A stretch of 11,195 nt of DNA, from contig JBEBAU010000006.1 in assembly GCA_041158765.1 (NCBI GenBank), forward strand, positions 1 to 11,195, read 5' to 3'. Below the pieces are notes generated by a model. It was not told the origin of the DNA, did no database searches, and saw only the letters and a program-made list of their open reading frames with translations. Numbering within the stretch: position 1 is the stretch's first letter; each line of letters starts with the position of its first letter. This DNA comes from JAQBRD01 sp041158765 (GTDB lineage Bacteria > Patescibacteriota > Minisyncoccia > Phycocordibacterales > PALSA-1337). Shown here in pieces: positions 1-4,990 of the stretch. The translations under genes were made by a program, and so were the position numbers.

Positions 1-633
1 CCAAAAGCTTTCAAAAAAAGCACTCCTCCCCGCTGGATATATCTAAGTTCAATGGGTGCATCTTCATATGAATATCACGCTGAAATTGCAGCGTATCTGA
101 AACAGCATCCACAAGTGAAGCTTGCTTTTCAACCTGGAACATATCAGATGAAATTTGGTATAGAGAAGTTGCGTGAAATATATGCGGCGACTGAAGTCTT
201 CATTGCAAATGTTGAAGAGGTGCAACGTATTCTTGGTCATGAAGAAAAAGGATCCAGTGCGACTAGTGATGCTTGGAATGGCGAAATAAAATCCCTACTC
301 AGCGCAATTCACGCTCTTGGTCCAAGAATCGTGCTTATTACTGACGGACCAAAAGGTGCGTACATGTACGATGGTGACCGCACTTATTTCATGCCAATAT
401 ATCCTGATCCCAAAACTCCATACGAACGCACGGGCTGCGGAGATGCTTTTGCTTCTACATTCGTCAGTGCACTCATACTCGGACATACACCACTCGAGGC
501 TCTTACATGGGCACCCGTCAATCCAATGTCAGTTGTTCAATTCATTGGCGCACAAGAGGGACTTCTCTCTCGTGAACAGATAGAGGATTTGTTGAAATAC
601 GCTCCAGCATTGTACAAACCACGCGAGCTCTAA
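1..633 (+). CDS. PfkB/ribokinase-family sugar or nucleoside kinase, 5'-truncated by window edge
   Basis: The reading frame is open from base 1, so the gene begins before the window; 210 C-terminal residues are visible. The first in-frame ATG (base 52) is internal, because the residues before it (PKAFKKSTPPRWIYLSS) already look like family sequence. The PfkB C-terminal signature TGCGDAF lies at visible residues 144-150. Its glycines form the anion hole and its Asp is the expected catalytic base; Cys replaces the more usual Ala of TGAGD. The segment VLITDGPKGAY (about 111-121) matches the strand before the ATP-binding loop, and WAPVNPMSVVQFIGAQEGLL resembles the C-terminus of CPR PfkB kinases. 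The family phosphorylates sugars or nucleosides with ATP in the cytoplasm. The substrate cannot be told, because the N-terminal substrate-binding half and lid are missing. The gene converges with tgt across a repeat-bearing gap. Confidence 0.87.
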   Translation, partial: PKAFKKSTPPRWIYLSSMGASSYEYHAEIAAYLKQHPQVKLAFQPGTYQMKFGIEKLREIYAATEVFIANVEEVQRILGHEEKGSSATSDAWNGEIKSLLSAIHALGPRIVLITDGPKGAYMYDGDRTYFMPIYPDPKTPYERTGCGDAFASTFVSALILGHTPLEALTWAPVNPMSVVQFIGAQEGLLSREQIEDLLKYAPALYKPREL

Positions 634-736
634 TCGCGACGCGCGGAACTCTAGTAACGATGTGCGTCTAGTGACGATATACGAACTCTAGTAGAAACAT
701 GCATCTAGTAACTACATACGAAATCTAGCAGCAGAG
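629..736. repeat. Degenerate tandem array of a 17-nt unit starting TCTAGT
   Basis: Five 17-nt units and one shorter unit begin at 629, 650, 667, 687, 704 and 724. Examples are TCTAGTAACGATGTGCG (650) and TCTAGTGACGATATACG (667). Units sit back to back in pairs, and pairs are separated by 3-4 bases (GAAC, AAC, AAA), which gives an overall period of 37 bp between 646, 683 and 720. The first unit overlaps the TAA stop of the kinase gene. Units share the TCTA start and a loose RACNAYRTRCG tail. No function is evident. It could be decayed tandem duplication or a set of binding sites. Confidence 0.7.
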
Positions 737-746
737 TCATATTCAC

Positions 747-819
747 GAAAAGGAAATTTTCGGACAACTGGTTTGGCCGCAAAGTGCACCAATTTCAGTT
801 GTCCGAAAATTTCCTTTTC
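747..819. terminator. Perfect long hairpin between convergent genes, likely bidirectional terminator
   Basis: A perfect 24-bp inverted repeat has arms at 747-770 and 796-819 with a 25-nt loop at 771-795. The stem carries A-rich and T-rich outer ends, so either strand ends in a T-containing stretch (for example TTTCCTTTTC). It lies 63 bases past the tgt stop and 113 bases past the kinase stop, where a shared terminator would serve both convergent genes. The inner stem TTCGGACAACTG recurs in the hairpin at 4899-4954, so this is also a copy of a dispersed element and not only an ad hoc terminator. Confidence 0.75.
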
Positions 820-881
820 ATATCAAACACCAGAAAGCTAGGGCTTTTCACAAAACACAAGCTTATATTTTTTATGTACAC

Positions 882-2327
882 CTATTGCTTTGTACTGAGA
901 TATTTTTCGAGAAAAGCTTTTTTGAAATCAAAAAAAGTATCTGAAATAATTGACGCTCGAATATCAGCAACTAATTTTGTAATGAAGTGGAGATTGTGAA
1001 TTGAAGCGAGAGTGCCCGCAAGCATTTCATGTGCTTTGAAAAGATGCGCGAGATATGCAGCCGTATGATGTGTACATGTATAGCAATCACAGAGGCTCTT
1101 GCCTGTCTCATCTGCATCAAAAGGCCCAAGTAAGTTTTCATACTTTTCATTCTTTATGTGAATCTTACCTCGTGTTGTATAGAGTGTGCCGTGACGAGCA
1201 ATACGTGTTGGAGCAACACAATCGAATGTATCTGCACCATGCTCTACCCCACCAAAAAGATCTTCGGGTTCACCGATGCCGAGCAAATGTCTTGGTTTAT
1301 TTTCTGGCAAAATTTCATTCACCCAACCTACAGCAGTATAAATATCTTCTTTTTCAAATGAACCTCCAATACCAAAACCATCAAAACCTTCTGATTCTGT
1401 CGTGGTTCCATCTGGATTCTGTATTGTGCCCTTCATTGAGCCAATGATGCGTGCGCTCTCTTTTCTCAAGTCTTCAAAACGTCCTCCTTGCACCACACCA
1501 AAAAGGGCCTGTTGTGTACCAGTTGCGGAACTTATGCGTCCCGCGCGATCATGTTCATCAATACAACGCTGTGCCCAACGATGAGTACGGTCCATCGCCG
1601 CTAGCTGATATTCGCGTGAAGCAAGCGGCGATGTGCATTCATCAAAAGCAAACATAATATCTGCACCGATGGCATGCTGTATCGCAATCGAACGTTCTGG
1701 AGTGAAACGATGATCGCTTCCGTCAATTACTGAGCGAAACGTAACTCCCTCTTCATCAATTTTCGCGAAGGTATCTCGCGGGGCCGCTCCATCAGGGCCG
1801 ACAGGGTCGCCCGACTGAGCGTCGGCCCCGCGCACGCTAATCTTGCTCATACCTGCGCGATTTTTCATTTTTGGTGCCCCAGCAACACCCATAGCATCAC
1901 CTGCTTTGCCACTCGCCCCTTCTATATGATCGAAGCCCGAAAACGCTGCTCCAAGAGAAAACACTTGAAAACCCCCTGAATCAGTAAATGTCGGCCCATT
2001 CCAATCCATGAATTTGCCAAGTCCTCCAGCTTTTTCCAATAATTCATGCCCTGGTTGAAGATACAAGTGATACGTATTCGCAAGAACCGCTTGAGCACCA
2101 ACACTTGCTGTCGCAGAACCACCGACACCACCCACCTGCTCTGACGTGAGTGCTTTCACCGTGGCTTTTGTGCCCACCGTTATGAATGCCGGCGTGAGCA
2201 CCACACCATGTGGTGTCTCAATTTTGCCCGCACGACCAAGAGACACGCTCCCATCAGGTCGTGTGAGCTTTTTTTCGATAGAGTAAGCGAACTTCTTTGA
2301 TTTTCCACTCGATGCATCTAATGACAT
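882..2327 (-). CDS. tgt: tRNA-guanine transglycosylase
   Basis: Tgt exchanges guanine-34 of GUN-anticodon tRNAs for a queuosine-pathway base (preQ1 in most bacteria). Its 481 residues contain DSGGF (116-120, Asp116 the expected general base), VVQGG (278-282), GFGIGG (317-322), FDCVAPTR (368-375, with Asp369 the expected nucleophile) and a zinc site CDCYTC plus His (Cys413, Cys415, Cys418, His444). The family is usually about 370-390 residues. The excess is mostly a Gly/Ala/Asp-rich insertion at 127-187 just after the catalytic Asp loop, plus smaller ones near 65-76 and 300-313. The frame stays open upstream to 2528, but those codons overlap the divergent LOG gene and do not resemble TGT. The ATG at 2327 gives a normal N-terminus and sits 6 bases from a good -10 box. 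The stop is TAG, the only non-TAA stop in the window. No queuosine biosynthesis gene is nearby, so the base used is unknown. Confidence 0.95.
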   Translation of the reverse strand: MSLDASSGKSKKFAYSIEKKLTRPDGSVSLGRAGKIETPHGVVLTPAFITVGTKATVKALTSEQVGGVGGSATASVGAQAVLANTYHLYLQPGHELLEKAGGLGKFMDWNGPTFTDSGGFQVFSLGAAFSGFDHIEGASGKAGDAMGVAGAPKMKNRAGMSKISVRGADAQSGDPVGPDGAAPRDTFAKIDEEGVTFRSVIDGSDHRFTPERSIAIQHAIGADIMFAFDECTSPLASREYQLAAMDRTHRWAQRCIDEHDRAGRISSATGTQQALFGVVQGGRFEDLRKESARIIGSMKGTIQNPDGTTTESEGFDGFGIGGSFEKEDIYTAVGWVNEILPENKPRHLLGIGEPEDLFGGVEHGADTFDCVAPTRIARHGTLYTTRGKIHIKNEKYENLLGPFDADETGKSLCDCYTCTHHTAAYLAHLFKAHEMLAGTLASIHNLHFITKLVADIRASIISDTFFDFKKAFLEKYLSTKQ

Positions 2328-2333
2328 TCGGCC

Positions 2334-2342
2334 ATCATACCA
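2334..2342 (-). promoter_or_regulatory. Extended -10 promoter of tgt
   Basis: On the minus strand this reads TGGTATGAT: a TGN extension plus a hexamer matching TATAAT at 5 of 6 positions. Only 6 bases separate it from the tgt ATG at 2327, so initiation about 7 bases downstream would put the first transcribed base at or next to the start codon. No convincing -35 box is seen (ATGTCC at a 17-bp spacing). The site shares the palindrome at 2337-2350 with the LOG promoter. Confidence 0.6.
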
Positions 2343-2350
2343 TATGGTAT
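2337..2350. promoter_or_regulatory. 14-bp perfect palindrome in the tgt/LOG divergent promoter
   Basis: ATACCATATGGTAT is its own reverse complement and sits between the two start codons. It contributes the TGGTAT part of both opposing -10 elements, so polymerase could not occupy both at once. It could be only a by-product of two identical -10 motifs placed back to back, or an operator read by a dimeric repressor. Confidence 0.5.
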
Positions 2351-2353
2351 ACT
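2345..2353 (+). promoter_or_regulatory. Extended -10 promoter of the LOG-family gene
   Basis: TGGTATACT combines a TGN extension with a 5-of-6 match to TATAAT. Seven bases separate it from the ATG at 2361, which predicts a transcript that starts at, or within a base or two of, the initiation codon. No -35 match is obvious (CATTCG at a 17-bp spacing). Confidence 0.6.
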
Positions 2354-2360
2354 TTTGGAC

Positions 2361-3050
2361 ATGAAACCAGAACAGCTTACCGCGAAAGCGATCCATGAGA
2401 ATATCGAGCAGCACATTACTGCTATTAGCAATGAATTTCGTACAGGATTTGAATTTTTGAAAAAACACCCGAAATCCGTAACCATATTCGGTTCGGCTCG
2501 TACCACACCGAAGAGTCCTCATTATCAAGCGGCAGAAACCATAGCGAGACGCATTGTGAGCGAGCTAGGTTATTCAATTATCACCGGTGGTGGTCCTGGA
2601 GTTATGGAAGCAGGCAACAAAGGCGCACATGAAGCGAAGGGTCACCCAAACAGTTCTCTCGGCATTAGCATCAAACTCCCCCAAGAACAGCAGACCAATC
2701 GTTTTGTTGATGAAGAAATCCACCTTGATTACTTTTTCACTCGTAAATCAATGATGACATTCGCTGCAGAAGCATACATCTTTTTCCCTGGAGGCTTCGG
2801 TACATTTGATGAACTTTTCAGCATCCTTACTCTCATTCAGACAAGCAAAATCCCTCGCGTACCAGTGATCCTTGTTGGAGATGATTTTTGGAAACCTCTC
2901 GCTCATTTCATAAAGCATGAAATGCTCGATGTGCATCACACAATTTCTGTTGGTGACGAATCTCTTTTCATCATCACTGAAGATATCGATAAGATTGTGA
3001 ATATTGTGAAACACGCACCAGTTTCAAAATGGTGGGAAATGCTCGACTAA
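2361..3050 (+). CDS. LOG-family (TIGR00730-type) Rossmann-fold nucleotide-binding protein
   Basis: The 229-residue protein has the LOG hallmarks: FGSAR (43-47), GGGPGVMEA (76-84), FTRKS (126-130) and the signature PGGFGTFDE (143-151), whose Arg and Glu residues normally hydrolyse the N-glycosidic bond. Characterised LOG proteins are phosphoribohydrolases that release a base from nucleoside 5'-monophosphates (cytokinin nucleotides, or AMP and other NMPs). The bacterial substrate here is unknown, and nucleotide recycling is the cautious guess. The ATG at 2361 is preferred over an in-frame TTG two codons earlier, because the TTG lies too close to the -10 box to be transcribed. The gene converges with the DUF456 gene across only 26 bases (3051-3076). 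That gap holds a GC-rich palindrome (GCGCATGCGC) and no clear terminator. Confidence 0.92.
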   Translation: MKPEQLTAKAIHENIEQHITAISNEFRTGFEFLKKHPKSVTIFGSARTTPKSPHYQAAETIARRIVSELGYSIITGGGPGVMEAGNKGAHEAKGHPNSSLGISIKLPQEQQTNRFVDEEIHLDYFFTRKSMMTFAAEAYIFFPGGFGTFDELFSILTLIQTSKIPRVPVILVGDDFWKPLAHFIKHEMLDVHHTISVGDESLFIITEDIDKIVNIVKHAPVSKWWEMLD

Positions 3051-3076
3051 TGGTCGCGCATGCGCTGTGCACGCAA

Positions 3077-3568
3077 TTAACGTAGTACAAAAAACAGAAA
3101 TAGACTCACAAATAGTATTGCCGCAATCACATTTGCAGTAATACCAACTGCTGATCCTGCGAGGCTGCCGAGAGCGGCTTTTTGTGCTTTGCGCATATCG
3201 CGTGTGATATACCATTCCGAAATCAAGACTCCGAGGAATAATCCGATGAGCGAACCAAGTATTGGTATCGGTATTATGAATGTGCCCACGACAAGTCCGA
3301 TAATACCTGAAAACAGTGAACTCCAATGAGCACCTCCCCATTTTGCTCCAACAACTCCAGAAAACATATCAATAAGCATTGCAATACCTACAATAGCGGC
3401 AAGTATACCGACTTCAGTACCTGAAAGATTCACGAAGCTATTCACGAGACCGAATATGCACGCAATTATAAACATATACAAAAGCCCCGGTAGACCCGGG
3501 ACTAATGCCATGACGATGCCAGGAAGCAGGAATATCGTAGCAACAATGACTATCGTCAAAAAACCCAT
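3077..3568 (-). CDS. DUF456-family membrane protein
   Basis: This 163-residue, very hydrophobic protein has four or five likely membrane segments, roughly residues 2-22, 28-48, 52-72, 84-115 and 142-162. It carries motifs typical of DUF456: VPGLPG (23-28) in the first hairpin, GAKWGG (74-79) after the third segment, and a Gly-rich glycine-zipper-like region (GSLIGLFLGVLISEW, then ALGSLAGSAVG). The family has no established biochemical role. Its ATG lies one base after the TAA of the upstream secreted-protein gene, so the two should be cotranscribed and perhaps translationally coupled. No Shine-Dalgarno is seen. A terminator-like stem (3484-3502) falls within the codons for the VPGLPG turn and is probably incidental. 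Confidence 0.85.
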   Translation of the reverse strand: MGFLTIVIVATIFLLPGIVMALVPGLPGLLYMFIIACIFGLVNSFVNLSGTEVGILAAIVGIAMLIDMFSGVVGAKWGGAHWSSLFSGIIGLVVGTFIIPIPILGSLIGLFLGVLISEWYITRDMRKAQKAALGSLAGSAVGITANVIAAILFVSLFLFFVLR

Positions 3569-3569
3569 A

Positions 3570-4334
3570 TTAATTCGCTATGAATCCCGAAATCTTTACC
3601 TGACTACCAATGATGTACAAGTATTTTGTTTCGGTCAAAGTAACAGTAGTGCTTGGTATTGTGAATGTATCATCATTATTACCATTTCTCTTCAAGCAGA
3701 AGAAGACATCTGAATCGTCAGTATTGTAGTACATTTTGTATGAGGCACCAGTTTGGCCAGTCACACCACCATCACAGATGAGCATGTCGTATGCCTGACC
3801 ACTTGTTAAACTACTACTAGTAGCCATGAAAACTGAAGCGGCTCCCCCACCTCCGTCATTTGTCGTAGTTACACGACCAAACAGTGTATATGTACCAGGC
3901 TTCAATACACCAATGATCTTAAATGACGAGTTATTATTTCCAGTACTTACACTAAAATTGTTAAAAATTGTTGTTGGATTTTCTGCGGTAGAAGGCACAG
4001 TTCCCCAGCTCGCATTTCCACTTGCATCAGAAACAAGAACCTTATTTGCACCCTGTGTTCCATCAACAAGAGTAAAACGAGCAGGAGCAGATGTTGTACC
4101 GATAGTGACATTGCCACCGAAGAATGCTCCAAGAGAAGCGACGAATGCATTCACACCGAGGTCACCACTTTTTGTTTGAGCATTGCTGCCAACATTGATT
4201 GGAGTATCGACGTTGTTTCCTGGAGGAAGGGTTGATGGTCCAGTCCATGTGCTTGCAGCTGAGACGTATGAAATACCCACAGCGAGTGCTAGAGCGAGAA
4301 CAAGTATTTTTACCTGAGACGTGATTTTTGACAT
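3570..4334 (-). CDS. Secreted CPR surface protein of unknown function
   Basis: The 254-residue protein begins with a Sec-type signal peptide: Lys-containing start, hydrophobic core around 10-24 (ILVLALALAVG) and a probable cut after VSA at residue 26. The mature start WTGPSTLPPGNNVDTPINVGS followed by QTKSGDLGVNAFVA is a block I recognise as recurrent in Parcubacteria/Nomurabacteria exported proteins. GTQGANKVLVSDASGNASW (about 92-110) resembles linkers found in fibre and tail-like proteins. The C-terminal half (120-254) is Ser/Thr/Asn-rich, predicted beta-rich, and has two cysteines (187 and 213) that could form a disulfide. There is no LPXTG motif, lipobox or C-terminal membrane anchor. A role as a surface or pilus-like adhesin is inference only. 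It leads a two-gene unit with the DUF456 protein. Confidence 0.75.
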   Translation of the reverse strand: MSKITSQVKILVLALALAVGISYVSAASTWTGPSTLPPGNNVDTPINVGSNAQTKSGDLGVNAFVASLGAFFGGNVTIGTTSAPARFTLVDGTQGANKVLVSDASGNASWGTVPSTAENPTTIFNNFSVSTGNNNSSFKIIGVLKPGTYTLFGRVTTTNDGGGGAASVFMATSSSLTSGQAYDMLICDGGVTGQTGASYKMYYNTDDSDVFFCLKRNGNNDDTFTIPSTTVTLTETKYLYIIGSQVKISGFIAN

Positions 4335-4363
4335 ATATATAAATAACGATTTGTAATGGAGTT

Positions 4364-4372
4364 ATTATACCA
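4364..4372 (-). promoter_or_regulatory. Extended -10 promoter of the secreted-protein/DUF456 unit
   Basis: The minus strand reads TGGTATAAT: a consensus TATAAT with a TGN extension. It lies 29 bases from the ATG at 4334, predicting a leader of roughly 22 nt with no Shine-Dalgarno. It begins two bases after the stem of the upstream RRM terminator, so any -35 region would be inside that hairpin. Confidence 0.72.
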
Positions 4373-4374
4373 TA

Positions 4375-4407
4375 TACAAAAAAGACGCCAGTGGCGTCTT
4401 TTTTGTA
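4375..4407. terminator. Strong Rho-independent terminator, probably bidirectional
   Basis: A 15-bp perfect stem (4375-4389 with 4393-4407) has a 3-nt loop. The core GACGCC/GGCGTC is followed by six T on either strand. It lies 35 bases after the RRM gene stop and insulates that gene from the secreted-protein promoter immediately beyond. Confidence 0.92.
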
Positions 4408-4442
4408 CAAGGCACAAGGTGTGCTCTGTGAGACGAAAGGTA

Positions 4443-4754
4443 TTACCAGTTGCCTCGACCAGCGTCGTTTCCTCCGCGGTTGAAATCACGTCGTGGTGCT
4501 CGTGGCTCCATTGGTCGTGCTTCGTTAACCGTAAGAGTTCGGCCTTCAAGCTCTTTACCGTTGAACATGTTGATAGCAGCATCTGCTTCAGCGTCAGTGC
4601 TCATCTGAACGAATCCAAAACCTTTTGATCGGCCTGTCATCTTGTCCATGATGATGCTTGCTGACTCAACGTTTCCAGCTTGAGCGAAGTGTGACTTGAG
4701 AGTGTCTTCGCTTGTGCCGTATGAAATACCTCCTACGTATAGCTTCTTTGCCAT
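4443..4754 (-). CDS. Single-RRM RNA-binding protein
   Basis: The 103-residue protein consists of one RNA-recognition motif and a short basic tail. RNP2 is LYVGGI (5-10) and RNP1 is KGFGFVQM (44-51); their aromatic residues would stack on RNA bases. The tail (about 82-103) is Arg/Gly-rich (RAPRRDFNRGG, then AGRGNW), as in cyanobacterial Rbp and other small bacterial RRM proteins, and would add non-specific RNA affinity. Small RRM proteins in bacteria are often cold-induced or act as RNA chaperones, but nothing here proves that role. It is monocistronic: it has its own candidate promoter, a leader of about 60 nt and a strong terminator. A weak GAGGT lies 14 bases before the ATG, further than is usual for a ribosome-binding site. 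Confidence 0.93.
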   Translation of the reverse strand: MAKKLYVGGISYGTSEDTLKSHFAQAGNVESASIIMDKMTGRSKGFGFVQMSTDAEADAAINMFNGKELEGRTLTVNEARPMEPRAPRRDFNRGGNDAGRGNW

Positions 4755-4823
4755 TTTCTTTCTTATTTACCTCGTCTTTTATTGATTATTTTCGTAAGCG
4801 ACTGAGAAACTTACTTGCGGTGA

Positions 4824-4852
4824 ATGGTACCCTAGTATGTGGGTAAGGTCAA
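4824..4852 (-). promoter_or_regulatory. Candidate promoter of the RRM gene
   Basis: On the minus strand TTGACC (4847-4852) and TACCAT (4824-4829) are separated by exactly 17 bp, matching TTGACA and TATAAT at 5/6 and 4/6. A TACCC/GGGTA inverted repeat (4828-4832 and 4841-4845) overlaps the spacer and could be an operator. The start would be near 4817, giving a leader of about 60 nt. It is of a different type from the TGGTATNNT promoters elsewhere in the window. Confidence 0.45.
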
Positions 4853-4898
4853 GTTTTGGTGCACAACAACAAGATGAAGCTGCGAAAGCGCTCCTATC

Positions 4899-4954
4899 AA
4901 AAATTCGGACAACTGAATTCCTTTTGAGCCTAACTTTCAGTTGTCCGAATTTTT
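4899..4954. terminator. Hairpin downstream of gatB, second copy of the CGGACAACTG stem family
   Basis: Perfect 19-bp arms at 4899-4917 and 4936-4954 enclose an 18-nt loop, and each strand ends in a run of five T. It lies 37 bases after the gatB stop and would end the minus-strand unit before the RRM promoter. The stem core TTCGGACAACTG is identical to that in the hairpin at 747-819, and the loop entry (CTGAAA on the minus strand) is shared as well. Confidence 0.78.
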
Positions 4955-4974
4955 ACTAAACCCATATCACCTCC
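4930..4974 (-). other. Possible 11-codon ORF with a perfect Shine-Dalgarno, overlapping the hairpin
   Basis: Just after gatB the minus strand reads GGGGGGAGGTGAT followed directly by ATG. GGAGGTGAT (4966-4974) is fully complementary to the usual 16S 3' end. The ATG at 4965 opens MGLVKIRTTES, stopping with TAG at 4930, and it runs through the 5' arm of the hairpin at 4899-4954. The Shine-Dalgarno spacing (4 bases from GGAGG) is short. A leader-like peptide controlling the hairpin is conceivable, but chance is a real alternative for so short an ORF. Confidence 0.25.
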
Positions 4975-4990
4975 CCCCAAGCCAGCTTTT

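Noticed and set aside
629..736. Possible mini-CRISPR array from regularly spaced repeats
   Set aside because: Units are only 17 nt, degenerate, mostly adjacent or 3-4 bases apart with no unique spacers, and no cas gene is present.
1767..1949. Intein or mobile-element insertion within tgt
   Set aside because: At about 60 residues it is far too short for an intein, lacks splice-junction residues, and shows no target-site duplication or transposase.
2355..2360. TTG start for the LOG-family gene, two codons earlier
   Set aside because: It begins two bases after the -10 hexamer and would not be in the transcript; the ATG at 2361 fits better.
2328..2528. Longer tgt reading frame starting at 2528
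   Set aside because: The extra 67 codons overlap the LOG gene on the other strand, do not resemble a TGT N-terminus, and lie upstream of the probable promoter.
3051..3076. Terminator in the 26-bp gap between the convergent LOG and DUF456 genes
   Set aside because: GCGCATGCGC has no room for a loop, the alternative 6-bp stem needs a G-U pair, and no T-run follows.
3484..3502. Terminator-like stem and T-run within the DUF456 gene
   Set aside because: The stem is made by the repeated Pro-Gly codons of the conserved VPGLPG motif and has only four T, so protein coding explains it.
4966..4974. ATCACCTCC on the + strand as a 16S rRNA 3' end fragment
   Set aside because: The match is limited to nine bases and the flanks do not resemble 16S; reading it as a Shine-Dalgarno on the minus strand is simpler.
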